From the NCBI RefSeq assembly GCF_965284335.1, contig NZ_OZ260076.1: a stretch of DNA of 64,000 nucleotides; one strand, 5' to 3'. How positions within the stretch are numbered: position 1 is the stretch's first letter; the number at the start of each line of letters is the position of its first letter. Positions 1 through 8,662 of the stretch are shown here, in pieces. The notes beneath the pieces are model-generated. The model did not search any database, was not told where the DNA came from, and saw only the letters and a program-made list of their open reading frames with translations. This stretch comes from Tabrizicola_A sp965284335 (GTDB lineage Bacteria; Pseudomonadota; Alphaproteobacteria; Rhodobacterales; Rhodobacteraceae). A program made the translations under genes and the position numbers.

Positions 1-600
1 GACGCGCGGCAAATGGGTGTGGCCATGGACGATCAACAAACCATGGTCGCGCGGGTCATCCAGAAAACCATCGCGGATCCAGCAAAGGTCATTTTCGGTT
101 TGGTCGGCAAGCGCGATACCGGGACGAATTCCAGCGTGGACAAAGGCAACCTCGCCCCGATGAAAGCTTGTCGGCAGGCTGGCCAGAAAATCGCGGTGCG
201 ATTGCGGAACGGCCGCGACCGCCTCGGCATGAACGGGGGCCAAAGGGCGGTCGGCGGCGTTGAGAACGCCATAACTTGCCAGCGTTGCCGCCCCGCCAAT
301 TCTGGGATGCAGATAGGAAAGCTCTGCCCGCAAGCACGGATCTTTATAAGCAATATCGTGAAGATAGCCTGCAAACATGCGGTCATGGTTGCCCTTGAGA
401 ACCACCCAATCCTGACCATCCGCCATGCCTTGCATCAGATAGTCGATCACGCCCGCGCAGTCTGGCCCGCGGTCGACCAGATCACCGACATGAACCGTCA
501 GCCCCGCGCCATGGCGCGCCTGATCGGCAGCGATGCGGTCATGGGCGGCCTTGAGAAGGTCAAGCTGGCCGTGAATGTCGCCGATGGCATAGGTTCTCAT
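1..600 (-). CDS. Metallophosphoesterase (PPP-type serine/threonine phosphatase family), 3' end cut by the window
   Basis: The minus-strand frame is open from an ATG at 600 to the window edge, giving 200 residues with no stop, so the C-terminus is missing. The motifs of the PPP-type metallophosphoesterase fold are visible in order: GDIHG at residues 7-11, GDLVDRG at 39-45, GNHD at 70-73 and HGHTH at about 192-196. These supply the ligands of a two-metal centre that hydrolyses phosphoesters. Bacterial relatives include phosphoprotein phosphatases and Ap4A hydrolase-like enzymes, so the substrate cannot be named. No signal peptide is seen, so it is probably cytoplasmic. It lies upstream in transcription of whatever follows beyond the left edge. 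Confidence 0.85.
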   Translation of the reverse strand, partial: MRTYAIGDIHGQLDLLKAAHDRIAADQARHGAGLTVHVGDLVDRGPDCAGVIDYLMQGMADGQDWVVLKGNHDRMFAGYLHDIAYKDPCLRAELSYLHPRIGGAATLASYGVLNAADRPLAPVHAEAVAAVPQSHRDFLASLPTSFHRGEVAFVHAGIRPGIALADQTENDLCWIRDGFLDDPRDHGLLIVHGHTHLPRV

Positions 601-622
601 GCGGGTCGCCTTTTGGAGAGGA

Positions 623-660
623 CCGGGGGTTTCACACCCCCGGACCCCCGTGGAGTATTT
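623..660. repeat. Intergenic stem-loop element, copy 1
   Basis: A perfect 8-bp stem (623-630 with 636-643, five-base loop) is followed by CCCCCGTGGAGTATTTT at 645-661. It sits between the convergent-side end of serA and the start of the metallophosphoesterase. A second copy of the same design occurs at 29413-29471. It may act as a terminator or be a dispersed intergenic repeat; the T-run is short on the plus strand. Confidence 0.5.
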
Positions 661-705
661 TGAAAGGCGCAAATCCGAAAGGGGGAAATGCGCCTTTGCC
701 GCCCC

Positions 706-2298
706 TTACACCTCGAACTGGAGCGCCTTGACCTGTTGGAACATGCCTGTGGATTCAAGGGTTTCCACCACTTTCGGATCAATCGGCTGATCGAGATACA
801 GGATCGCGATGGCATCTTGACCCACGCCCGAGCGGCCAAGGGTAAAGTTGGCGATGTTGACGCCGTTCTTGCCCATGGTCATGCCCAAAAGGCCGATGAT
901 GCCGGGCACGTCCTCGTTCGTGGTGTAAAGCATATGCGCGCCGATCTCGGCGTCGATGTTGATGCCCTTGATCTGGATAAACCGCGGTTTTCCATCGGAA
1001 AAACAAGTGCCTGCCACCGAGCGTTCGCGCTTTTCGGTGACCATGGTGACCTTGATATAGGCGTCGAAGGTGCCGGTTTTTTCCTGCCGCGTGGTGGAAA
1101 TCTGGATGCCTTTGTCCTTGGCCACAACCGGCGCAGAAACCAGATTCACATCGGGGTTATGGGCTTTTAGCACACCAGCGATTACCGATTGGTTAAGAGC
1201 GGCGAGATTCATGCCGGCGACGGTGCCGTCATACAAGATGTTGATGGCTTTGATCGGTTCATCCGTCATCTGGCCGATAAAGGCGCCAAGATGGGCGGCA
1301 AGTTTGATCCAGGGGCCCATGACGGCGGCCTCTTCGGCGGTGACGTTGGGCATGTTCAGCGCGTTTTGAACTGCCCCGGTCAGCAGGTAATCTGACATCT
1401 GTTCGGCCACTTGCAGCGCCACATTCTCCTGCGCCTCGGTCGTCGATGCCCCAAGATGTGGGGTGACGACCACGTTCGGATGACCAAATAGAGGGTTTTC
1501 GGTGGCGGGTTCGGTTTCGAACACATCCAGCGCGGCACCGGCGACATGGCCTGTGTCCAGCGCGTCTTTCAACGCGGCTTCGTCGATCAGGCCACCGCGC
1601 GCGCAGTTAATGATCCGCACGCCCTTTTTGGTTTTGGCGAGGTTTTCGCGGCCCAGAATGTTGCGGGTCTTGTCGGTGAGCGGCACATGCAGCGTGATGA
1701 AATCGGCGCGGGCCAGAAGCTCATCAAGCTCGACCTTGGTGACGCCCAGCGCCTTGGCGCGCTCTTCGGAGAGGAAGGGGTCATAGGCGATGACCTTCAT
1801 CTTCAGCCCCACCGCGCGGTCGCAGACGATGCCGCCGATGTTGCCCGCACCGATGACGCCGAGGGTTTTATTGAACAGTTCCACCCCCATGAAGCGCGAT
1901 TTCTCCCATTTGCCGGAATGGGTTGAGGCATTCGCCTCGGGCAGTTGGCGGGCGACGGCGAACATCATGGCGATGGCATGTTCGGCGGTGGTGACCGAAT
2001 TGCCGAAGGGCGTGTTCATCACGATCACGCCCTTTTTGGAGGCGGCCGGAATGTCGACATTGTCGACGCCGATCCCGGCGCGACCCACGACTTTCAGGTT
2101 CGTGGCATTGGCCAGAAGCTTGTCGGTCACCTTGGTGGCCGACCGAATCGCAAGGCCGTCATATTGGTGAATGATCTCGGCCAGTTTCTCTTTGTCTTTG
2201 CCGAGTTTCGGCATGTAATCGACCTCGACTCCACGGTCGCGGAAGATTTGAACGGCGGTTTCAGAAAGTTCGTCAGAGACGAGAACGCGGGGTGCCAT
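706..2298 (-). CDS. serA: D-3-phosphoglycerate dehydrogenase
   Basis: This enzyme oxidises 3-phosphoglycerate to 3-phosphohydroxypyruvate with NAD, the first step of serine synthesis in the cytoplasm. The 530-residue protein is the long, ACT-containing form. The Rossmann motif GAGNIG is at residues 150-155, the substrate/catalytic residues of the family are R234 (in ARGG), E263 and H281 (in TPHLGAST), and an ACT domain occupies roughly residues 455-530, consistent with feedback control by serine. It lies 99 bases downstream of serC on the same strand, so the two may be cotranscribed. serB lies divergently beyond serC, which puts the whole three-step pathway together. Confidence 0.97.
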   Translation of the reverse strand: MAPRVLVSDELSETAVQIFRDRGVEVDYMPKLGKDKEKLAEIIHQYDGLAIRSATKVTDKLLANATNLKVVGRAGIGVDNVDIPAASKKGVIVMNTPFGNSVTTAEHAIAMMFAVARQLPEANASTHSGKWEKSRFMGVELFNKTLGVIGAGNIGGIVCDRAVGLKMKVIAYDPFLSEERAKALGVTKVELDELLARADFITLHVPLTDKTRNILGRENLAKTKKGVRIINCARGGLIDEAALKDALDTGHVAGAALDVFETEPATENPLFGHPNVVVTPHLGASTTEAQENVALQVAEQMSDYLLTGAVQNALNMPNVTAEEAAVMGPWIKLAAHLGAFIGQMTDEPIKAINILYDGTVAGMNLAALNQSVIAGVLKAHNPDVNLVSAPVVAKDKGIQISTTRQEKTGTFDAYIKVTMVTEKRERSVAGTCFSDGKPRFIQIKGINIDAEIGAHMLYTTNEDVPGIIGLLGMTMGKNGVNIANFTLGRSGVGQDAIAILYLDQPIDPKVVETLESTGMFQQVKALQFEV

Positions 2299-2397
2299 GG
2301 CGGAATTTCCTGTCTGGTTTGCGTATGGCCTGCGTCGGGTATCCGTCTGGCATCTGTCCCGACAGATACCCGGCGCGGGCGAAATGAAAGGGGAGGG

Positions 2398-3555
2398 TCA
2401 GGCGGCTTGCGATTGGGCCGCGAGTTCGGCCTCAAACGCGTGGGCGATCCACGGCATCAGGGCGGCGACATCGGCGGTTTCCACCGTCGAGCCGCACCAG
2501 ATGCGCAAGCCTGCGGGCGCGTCGCGGTAGGCGCCGATGTCATAGGCGACCCCTGCCTTTTCCAGCCGCTTGGCGACGGCTTTGGCGAAAGCCTCGCCGT
2601 CCTTGATGCGCGCGTCGTTGAATTTGAGGCAGACGGAGGTGGTGGAGGCAATCTCGGGCGTCTCGGCCAGATTTTGCAGCCAGGGGTTTTGGGCGCAGAA
2701 ATCCCAGACCACCTGCGCATTCGCCTTGGCGCGGGTCACAAGGCCAGTCAGACCTCCCACTGATTTCGCCCATTTCAGCGACACGAGGTAATCTTCCACG
2801 GCCAGCATCGAGGGGGTGTTGATGGTTTCGCCGACAAAGATGCCTTCGGTGACTTTGCCCTTGGAGGTCAGGCGGAAGATTTTCGGCAGCGGCCATGCGG
2901 GGGTGTAGGTTTCCAGCCGTTCGACCGCGCGGGGGGAGAGGATGATCATGCCATGCGCGCCTTCGCCGCCCAGCACCTTTTGCCAGGAGAAGGTGGTGAC
3001 ATCGAGTTTCGCCCAGTCCATCTCCATCGCGAAGGCGGCGGAGGTGGCGTCGCAGATGGTCAGGCCCTTGCGGTCTGCCGGGATGGCGTTGGCATTGGGG
3101 ATGCGGCAGCCTGAGGTGGTGCCGTTCCATGTGAAGACGACGTCCTTGTCGAAATCCACCGTGGCAAGGTCAACGATCTGGCCATAGGGGGCCTTTTTGA
3201 CGGTGGCGTCGAGTTTGAGCTGTTTGACCACATCGGTGACCCAGCCTTCACCGAAGCTTTCCCACGCCAGCATTTCCACAGGCCGGGCGCCCAGAAGCGA
3301 CCACATGGCCATTTCGACAGCGCCGGTGTCGGAGCCCGGCACAATGCCGATGCGGTAATCGGCGGGGACGCCGAGGATTTCACGGGTGAGGTCGATCGCC
3401 TCGCGCAGCTTGGCCTTGCCGACGGCGGCGCGGTGCGAGCGGCCAAGGGGCGCGTCGCCTAGCAGATCAAGGGAATAACCGGGGATTTTGGCACAAGGGC
3501 CCGAGGAAAAGCGCGGATTCGCCGGGCGCAATGCCGGTGCGGTCAGGTCAGTCAT
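2398..3555 (-). CDS. serC: Phosphoserine aminotransferase
   Basis: It transfers an amino group from glutamate to 3-phosphohydroxypyruvate, giving phosphoserine, and can also serve pyridoxal phosphate synthesis. The 385-residue length fits the alphaproteobacterial/archaeal-type family rather than the about 360-residue E. coli type. The PLP-binding lysine is K193 in FSWQKVLGGEGAHG, and the N-terminal NPRFSSGP region is typical. The ATG at 3555 is preceded by a ribosome binding site that lies in the loop of a small hairpin (see the leader feature), suggesting control at translation. serA follows in the same direction and serB is divergent from it. Confidence 0.96.
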   Translation of the reverse strand: MTDLTAPALRPANPRFSSGPCAKIPGYSLDLLGDAPLGRSHRAAVGKAKLREAIDLTREILGVPADYRIGIVPGSDTGAVEMAMWSLLGARPVEMLAWESFGEGWVTDVVKQLKLDATVKKAPYGQIVDLATVDFDKDVVFTWNGTTSGCRIPNANAIPADRKGLTICDATSAAFAMEMDWAKLDVTTFSWQKVLGGEGAHGMIILSPRAVERLETYTPAWPLPKIFRLTSKGKVTEGIFVGETINTPSMLAVEDYLVSLKWAKSVGGLTGLVTRAKANAQVVWDFCAQNPWLQNLAETPEIASTTSVCLKFNDARIKDGEAFAKAVAKRLEKAGVAYDIGAYRDAPAGLRIWCGSTVETADVAALMPWIAHAFEAELAAQSQAA

Positions 3556-3600
3556 GGTAGCCTCTCAGCTAAAAGCCCTTCGTTGGGGAAGGGTGTCCCA
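3556..3600 (-). promoter_or_regulatory. Candidate serC leader RNA (structured 5' UTR)
   Basis: Read on the minus strand, two hairpins lie directly before serC. The first pairs CCCTTC with GAAGGG (3593-3588 with 3581-3576). The second pairs TAGC with GCTA (3571-3568 with 3561-3558) and holds the purine-rich ribosome binding site TGAGAG in its loop, next to the ATG. Established knowledge: a 'serC leader' motif upstream of alphaproteobacterial serC has a last stem that overlaps the ribosome binding site. Assigning this sequence to that family is inference from layout only. Confidence 0.5.
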
Positions 3601-3707
3601 CGGATGGGGGTAACGGGGCTTTCGGGGTGGCACAAGCGGAAAAATCGCGCTAAAGCGCCGCATCACCTGCGAAAAACGACGCAAATCTCCACTATCGGAA
3701 ACCTTTG

Positions 3708-4583
3708 ATGTTCATTGCTACGCTTCTGACCAACCCGGAAACCCCCAAGCTGGACCGCGTGGCGGTGGAGTCTTTGCGCAATGCTTGGGGGGGTGGGGAT
3801 GCGGTTTGGCTGGATCCCGGCGTGGCGGCGGAGTTTGCGGTTGGGGCGATGCCTGCGAACCTGTGGGAGGTGTGGGACGGGTTTCAGGCGATGGGGATTG
3901 ATCTAGCGGTGCAGCGTGCCGAGGGGCGGAAAAAGCGGATGCTGATTGCGGATATGGACAGCACCATGATCCAGCAGGAGTGCATTGACGAATTGGCCGA
4001 TGAGGCGGGGGTGGGCGCCTATGTGGCGGGCATCACCGCGCGGGCGATGAATGGCGAGTTGGACTTTGAGGCCGCGCTGCGCGAGCGGGTGGGGCTGTTG
4101 AAGGGGCTGGAAGAAGCGGTGATTGCGCGGGTGATCCGCGACCGGATTACGCTGATGCCGGGGGGGCAAGCACTCGTGGCCACCATGCGCGGTAACGGGG
4201 GCTATGCGGCGCTGGTGTCAGGCGGGTTTACCGCCTTTACCGGGGCGATTGCCGGGGTTTTGGGGTTTGATGAGAACCGGGCCAATACGCTGTTGGTCGA
4301 GGGTGGGCGTTTGACCGGGACGGTGGCGGAGCCGATTTTGGGCCGCGCGGCCAAGGTGCAGGCCTTGGAGGAGATTGCCGCGCGGTTGGGGATTTCACCG
4401 GCTGAGGCGGTTGCGGTGGGCGATGGGGCCAATGATCTGGGGATGCTGGGGCTGGCCGGGATGGGCGTTGCGCTGCATGCCAAGCCAAGCGTGCAGGCGG
4501 AATGTCAGGTGCGGGTGAACCACGGCGATCTGACGGCGCTGCTTTACTTGCAAGGCTATCGGCGCGAGGAGTTTCTGGCCTAA
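3708..4583 (+). CDS. serB: Phosphoserine phosphatase
   Basis: It hydrolyses phosphoserine to serine, the last step of the pathway begun by the neighbouring serA and serC. This is a HAD-superfamily enzyme of 291 residues: motif I is ADMDST with the nucleophile D82 and the acid/base D84, motif II is the VSGGFTAF serine near residue 166, and motif III is the GDGANDLGML aspartates near 244-248. The first about 70 residues form the N-terminal regulatory part usual in long SerB proteins. I chose the ATG at 3708; an in-frame TTG at 3705 directly before it is the only close alternative. Its stop overlaps the end of the convergent NUDIX gene by four bases. Confidence 0.95.
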   Translation: MFIATLLTNPETPKLDRVAVESLRNAWGGGDAVWLDPGVAAEFAVGAMPANLWEVWDGFQAMGIDLAVQRAEGRKKRMLIADMDSTMIQQECIDELADEAGVGAYVAGITARAMNGELDFEAALRERVGLLKGLEEAVIARVIRDRITLMPGGQALVATMRGNGGYAALVSGGFTAFTGAIAGVLGFDENRANTLLVEGGRLTGTVAEPILGRAAKVQALEEIAARLGISPAEAVAVGDGANDLGMLGLAGMGVALHAKPSVQAECQVRVNHGDLTALLYLQGYRREEFLA

Positions 4584-4999
4584 CGCGCCAGTTCCCGCAG
4601 GGCAATTTCGGTGCGGCGTTGCAGGTCTGGCACGGCGCGGGGATGGCTGAGCCATTCGGGCAGCGGCATCATGCGCCATGTCTGGCCCTCAGCCCCAAGG
4701 CGGATGGCCGAGACCTCAGCCACTGTGATCTGGCCTGCGAAGAAGAGGGCGTGACGGCCGGGGCTGTGCAGGGCGGGGAAGGTGCCGCGCCATGTGAGGT
4801 GGGCGGGGGTGAGGGGGAGGGCAAACTCCTCCATCACCTCGCGAAACAGGCACTGTTCGGCGGATTCCGCCCCTTCGCGGCCACCACCGGGCAGGTCCCA
4901 ATGGGCGGGCCAGGGCAGGCCGGGGCGGTCATCGCGCAAGTATGTCAGCACCGCATCGCCGCAGAAAAGCGCGGCCTTGGCCCCGACGAAATCAGTCAT
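4580..4999 (-). CDS. NUDIX hydrolase
   Basis: This 139-residue protein is a hydrolase of nucleoside diphosphates linked to another group. The complete NUDIX box is present: a glycine, five residues, glutamate, seven residues, then REVMEEF, starting in WDLPGGG near residue 41. It begins with the sequence MTDFVGAKAAL. The start ATG at 4999 overlaps the stop of the NfeD-like gene upstream by eight bases, which argues for this start over a longer one inside that gene and for translational coupling in the SPFH-nfeD-NUDIX operon. The substrate cannot be told from sequence. It is probably cytoplasmic because no signal peptide or membrane segment is seen. Confidence 0.9.
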   Translation of the reverse strand: MTDFVGAKAALFCGDAVLTYLRDDRPGLPWPAHWDLPGGGREGAESAEQCLFREVMEEFALPLTPAHLTWRGTFPALHSPGRHALFFAGQITVAEVSAIRLGAEGQTWRMMPLPEWLSHPRAVPDLQRRTEIALRELAR

Positions 5000-5261
5000 T
5001 GATATCCTTGTGCCAGATCTTTTCCTGACCGGGCGCCACGCCGACCACCCGGCGCAGGACGAACCAGCTGAGCAAGGACAGAATGGCAAAGATCACCAAA
5101 AGGAGCGGCAGGGAGCCGCCCAAAACGCCAAGGCCCAAAAGCCCGCCGGTCACCACGGCGCCGATGGCAAAGCCAAGGAAGATGTAGCCGGGGGCCAGAA
5201 TCTCTAGCACCCCCAGCGAAAAGCCGGCCACGATCCAGACCCACCAGACGTTCCACATCAT
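4992..5261 (-). CDS. NfeD-like small membrane protein
   Basis: This 89-residue protein has hydrophobic stretches at about residues 5-30 and 35-68, predicting two or three membrane segments, followed by a short polar tail. Size, composition and position directly after an SPFH/stomatin gene match the short NfeD (YbbJ-type) partners that form a membrane complex with stomatin-like proteins, thought to control quality of membrane proteins. Two overlapping start codons exist (5261 and 5258) and both overlap the stop of the upstream SPFH gene, a sign of translational coupling. The short form lacks the N-terminal protease domain of long NfeD proteins. The exact role is inferred from the pairing. Confidence 0.85.
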   Translation of the reverse strand: MMWNVWWVWIVAGFSLGVLEILAPGYIFLGFAIGAVVTGGLLGLGVLGGSLPLLLVIFAILSLLSWFVLRRVVGVAPGQEKIWHKDIND

Positions 5262-6139
5262 GCGCGCCCTTTCAGCATTTTGAAGGCATCGCCAAAGGCC
5301 TCAAGCGCGTTGGCGGGGACGAGGATGGTTTGCTTGCCTTCGCCCGCGGCGATGGCTTGCAGCGCCTCGACCTGTTTCAGCGCGACCTGAAACTGCGCCG
5401 CCTCCAGACCGTTTTCCTTGATCGCCACGGCGATCACGCCGGTGGCATAGGCCTCGGCATCGGCGGTGATGCGGCGCGCCTTGGCGGCCTGTTCGGCCGA
5501 ATAAAGATCGGCGTCGGCGGCGAGTTCGACAGCGCGTTTCTTGCCCTCGGCCTCCATCACCTGCGCGCGCCGCGCGCGTTCGGCGTTCAGCTGCTGGAGC
5601 ATGGCGTTCCGGGTGGCTTCATCGAGGGCCACGTCGAGGATCTCGGCGCGGGTCACCTCAACCCCCCAGTCATCGACCATCGCCTTGACCTGTTCGCGGA
5701 CGCGTTCGATCAGCTGGGCGCGGTTGGATTGGACCTGATCCAGCTCCAGCTTACCGATTTCAGAGCGCACGATGCCCGCCACGGTGGTGGCAATGGCGGC
5801 ATCGACATCACGGATGCGGTAGACGGTTTTTTCGGGTTCGGTCACGCGGTAAAACACCGATGTTTCCACCTGCAACAGCACGTTGTCGGCGCTGATGGCA
5901 TCCTGCCGCGCATTGGGAAGCTGGCGTTCCAGAACCGAAACCTTATGCGCCACGCGGTCAAGATAAGGCACCAGAAAGTTGATCCCCGGCCCCAGAACCG
6001 ACCGCAAGCGGCCAAAGCGTTCGACCACATATTTCTCGGACTGCGGCACGATGCGCACCGCTTTGAAAATCGTGACAATCAGAAAGATTGCAAAGGCCAG
6101 ATAAACCGCGCCTGTGCCGATGAACTGGTCAATACCCAT
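5258..6139 (-). CDS. SPFH/stomatin-family membrane protein (QmcA-like)
   Basis: This 293-residue protein begins with a single membrane anchor (about residues 8-28) followed by an SPFH/band 7 domain and a long alanine- and glutamate-rich coiled-coil region (about 190-270, with repeated RARRAQVMEAEGKK-like segments). It matches the slipin/QmcA group, which oligomerises at the membrane and works with an NfeD partner, encoded immediately downstream here with overlapping stop and start. The open frame extends further upstream to 6316, but that part overlaps the divergent dinB coding sequence and the sequence MGIDQFIGTG starting at 6139 is the natural N-terminus. Function in membrane organisation or protein quality control is inferred from the family. 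Confidence 0.9.
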   Translation of the reverse strand: MGIDQFIGTGAVYLAFAIFLIVTIFKAVRIVPQSEKYVVERFGRLRSVLGPGINFLVPYLDRVAHKVSVLERQLPNARQDAISADNVLLQVETSVFYRVTEPEKTVYRIRDVDAAIATTVAGIVRSEIGKLELDQVQSNRAQLIERVREQVKAMVDDWGVEVTRAEILDVALDEATRNAMLQQLNAERARRAQVMEAEGKKRAVELAADADLYSAEQAAKARRITADAEAYATGVIAVAIKENGLEAAQFQVALKQVEALQAIAAGEGKQTILVPANALEAFGDAFKMLKGRA

Positions 6140-6207
6140 TTTACTGTGCCCCCATTCGGTTCTGGTGAAGATGGAAGCGAAGTGGCGCGGACGCAAGGGA
6201 AAGCCGC

Positions 6208-7497
6208 ATGGACAGCCACGCGGAAGTTGCAGATATTGGCCCCATGCCTGCCTTTTGCCGCGATTGTCTGACCGCCTTTGACGAGGCCGCGCGCTGCCCC
6301 GCCTGCCGCAGCCCACGGGTGCTGCGCCATGCGGAATTGTTTGACCTGTCGATCGCCCATATGGACTGCGACGCCTTTTATGCCAGCGTGGAAAAACGTG
6401 ACAATCCGGCCCTTAGAGACGTTCCATTAATTGTGGGGGGCGGGCAGCGGGGGGTGGTGTCGACCTGCTGTTATCTGGCGCGGATTCACGGGGTGCGCTC
6501 GGCCATGCCGATGTTTCAGGCGATGAAGCTCTGTCCTCAGGCCGTGGTTGTGAAACCCCGGATGGCGGTTTACGCCGAGGTCAGCCGCGCCATTCGCGCG
6601 ATGATGCAGGAGATGACGCCCTCGATTGAGCCGCTGTCCTTGGATGAGGCGTTTTTGGACCTGACCGGCACCGCGCGGCTGCATGGTGCGCCGCCTGCGG
6701 TGATGCTGGCGCGTCTGGTGCAGCGGATGGAGACGGAGTTGGGCGTGACAGGCTCGGTCGGGCTGTCGCACAACAAGTTTCTGGCCAAGATCGCATCCGA
6801 CCTCGACAAACCGCGCGGGTTTTCGGTGATTGGCCGGGCGGAAACCGCCGATTTCCTGCGGCCAAAGCCGGTGCGGATCATTTGGGGGGTGGGCACGGCG
6901 GCCCAAGCCTCATTGGAAAAGGCAGGCATCCGCACGATTGCCGATCTGTTGCGCTGGGACCGGGCCGATCTGGTGGCGCGGTTCGGCAGCATGGGCGAGC
7001 GGCTCTATCATCTGGCGCGCGGCGAGGATCGGCGGCGGGTCAGCCGCGATGAAAAGCTGAAGTCGATTTCCAAGGAAACCACATTTTTTGAGGACACCGC
7101 CGACCCCGATATTCTGGATGGGCATCTGTGGCGATTGGCCGAACAGGTGGCGGATCGGGCCAAGGCGAAGGCTCTGAGTGGGCGCACAGTGACGTTAAAG
7201 CTGAAGAAGGGGGATTTTCAGCTGATCTCGCGCCGGCATGGGTTAAGCGACCCGACGCAGTTGACCGACCGCATCTATCGCGCGGCGCGGGATTTGTTTG
7301 AGGCGGAAAAGGCCAAAGGCCCCTTTCGGCTGATCGGGGTGGGTATTGCCGATCTTGCCCCCGAGGCGGAGGCGGATCTGTTGGGCGATTTGCTGGACCC
7401 CGACGCCCAGCGCCGGGCCAAGGCCGAACGCGCCACCGATGCGATTCGCGCCAAGTTTGGGCCAGATGCCATTGTGAAGGGGCGCGCCCTGCGCTGA
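6208..7497 (+). CDS. dinB: DNA polymerase IV (Y family) with N-terminal zinc-ribbon-like extension
   Basis: This error-prone polymerase copies damaged or stalled templates. The catalytic core starts at AHMDCDAFYASVE (residues 50-62, metal-binding D53) and includes SLDEAFLD with the second acidic cluster near 148-154; the palm, fingers, thumb and little-finger regions are all complete in 429 residues. Unusually, about 48 residues precede the core and carry two CxxC pairs (C17-C20 and C30-C33) that look like a small zinc ribbon, absent from E. coli DinB. The frame starts at an ATG at 6208; an internal ATG at 6244 would keep the cysteines. I do not see a clear canonical beta-clamp motif at the C-terminus. 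It is divergent from the SPFH operon. Confidence 0.93.
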   Translation: MDSHAEVADIGPMPAFCRDCLTAFDEAARCPACRSPRVLRHAELFDLSIAHMDCDAFYASVEKRDNPALRDVPLIVGGGQRGVVSTCCYLARIHGVRSAMPMFQAMKLCPQAVVVKPRMAVYAEVSRAIRAMMQEMTPSIEPLSLDEAFLDLTGTARLHGAPPAVMLARLVQRMETELGVTGSVGLSHNKFLAKIASDLDKPRGFSVIGRAETADFLRPKPVRIIWGVGTAAQASLEKAGIRTIADLLRWDRADLVARFGSMGERLYHLARGEDRRRVSRDEKLKSISKETTFFEDTADPDILDGHLWRLAEQVADRAKAKALSGRTVTLKLKKGDFQLISRRHGLSDPTQLTDRIYRAARDLFEAEKAKGPFRLIGVGIADLAPEAEADLLGDLLDPDAQRRAKAERATDAIRAKFGPDAIVKGRALR

Positions 7498-8358
7498 TTA
7501 TTCGGCCGCCAGCGGCATGTCCTGCCGCCCAATGCCCGCAATCTGCGCCACAACGCGGGCGATCCGGTTGGCGAAATGGGGAAAATCGGGAAGCGGGGCA
7601 ATGGCGGTTTCGTCCATATACATCGCGCGGTCGATCTCGATCTGCACAACATGGCGGCTGGCCGAGGGGCGGCCATAGCTTTGCGCGATGAAGGCCCCGG
7701 CAAAGGGTGTGTTGCGGGCCACGCGAAAGCCTTCCGCCTGAAAGGCGGTTTGCACCGCATCAATCACCCAAGGCGCGGCGGATGCACCGAATCGATCCCC
7801 CAGCACCACCTGCGGCGCCAGACGGCCGGGGCGGGCGTGATGTTCAATCGCCTCATGCGGCATGGAATGGCAGTCGATCAGCACGGCTTGGCCGAATTGG
7901 GCGTGGGTTGTCTCGATCAACTCGCGCAGGGTGCGGTGATAGGGGTGCCAAAAGCGGGCAATGCGCGCCTCGGCCTCGGCCAAGGGGAGTTTGCCGCGAT
8001 AGATGGCGCGGCCCCCGGCCACCACGCGGGGAATCACCCCAAGGCCAGAGGAAACGCGCGGATTGTGCGGCGCGCGCGCAATGCCGTCGATCACGGCGGG
8101 GTCCAGCTCATCGGGGGCGCGGTTGAGGTCGAGATAGGCGCGCGGCACATGGGCGGCCAACAGGGGCGCGCCATGCCGTGGGGCCGGGGCGAAAAGCTGG
8201 TCTACAAAGGCATCTTCGGACGAGCGCACCTGCGCGGGGCTGAGAACGGTTTGCGCCAGAAACGCCGGATCATAGCCCGCCCCGCTGTGCGGCGAGGCGA
8301 AGATCACAGCGGTTGTCTGCCGCTGGGGTCGGGTCAGACGAAATACCTCAGACGTCAT
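7498..8358 (-). CDS. N-formylglutamate amidohydrolase family protein
   Basis: This 286-residue protein belongs to the N-formylglutamate amidohydrolase (HutG/FGase) family, whose characterised members release formate from N-formylglutamate in histidine breakdown. Family signatures include FASPHSGAGYDP near the N-terminus, AAHVPRAYLDLNR and VLIDCHSMP, which carry the probable metal-binding histidines and acids. I chose the ATG at 8358 (MTSEVFRLTRP); the open frame runs to 8496 but would enter the tRNA-Val promoter region. No other hut genes are nearby, so a role in histidine use is not supported by context. The stop is directly next to the convergent dinB stop. Confidence 0.82.
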   Translation of the reverse strand: MTSEVFRLTRPQRQTTAVIFASPHSGAGYDPAFLAQTVLSPAQVRSSEDAFVDQLFAPAPRHGAPLLAAHVPRAYLDLNRAPDELDPAVIDGIARAPHNPRVSSGLGVIPRVVAGGRAIYRGKLPLAEAEARIARFWHPYHRTLRELIETTHAQFGQAVLIDCHSMPHEAIEHHARPGRLAPQVVLGDRFGASAAPWVIDAVQTAFQAEGFRVARNTPFAGAFIAQSYGRPSASRHVVQIEIDRAMYMDETAIAPLPDFPHFANRIARVVAQIAGIGRQDMPLAAE

Positions 8359-8422
8359 GGGAAACACATGCACTCCTGTCACAGTCTTGATATAAGGCGA
8401 AAAGACGAAATGTCGAAACCCC

Positions 8423-8451
8423 TTGAACGTGCCTGCGACTCTGTTTATAGC
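8423..8451 (+). promoter_or_regulatory. Probable sigma-70 promoter of tRNA-Val
   Basis: TTGAAC (8423-8428) and TATAGC (8446-8451) are separated by exactly 17 bases and lie 68 bases before the mature tRNA-Val 5' end, in the direction of the tRNA. Confidence 0.6.
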
Positions 8452-8518
8452 CCCCCCATCCGACGCGGTTCCGCCCGCGTCCTTTTCTTTGGGCAAGGGT
8501 GGAATCAGGCTGGAACGT

Positions 8519-8593
8519 GGGCGGTTAGCTCAGCGGTAGAGCACTACGTTGACATCGTAGTGGCCACTGGTTCGATCCCAGTACCGCCCACCA
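8519..8593 (+). tRNA. tRNA-Val (anticodon GAC)
   Basis: A complete 75-base cloverleaf is seen: acceptor GGGCGGT pairs with ACCGCCC, the D arm is GCTC/GAGC, the anticodon stem CTACG/CGTAG encloses loop TTGACAT with anticodon GAC, and the T arm ACTGG/CCAGT encloses TTCGATC. The discriminator is A and the CCA end is encoded. It reads GUC and, by usual decoding, GUU valine codons. It is followed 70 bases later by rpmJ. Confidence 0.98.
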
Positions 8594-8662
8594 TTCACCG
8601 CTTCCGCAAGGGGGCACGTTGTTTTCAATCGGCGCAGACGCGCCGCGTAGAGGAGAAGGCCG

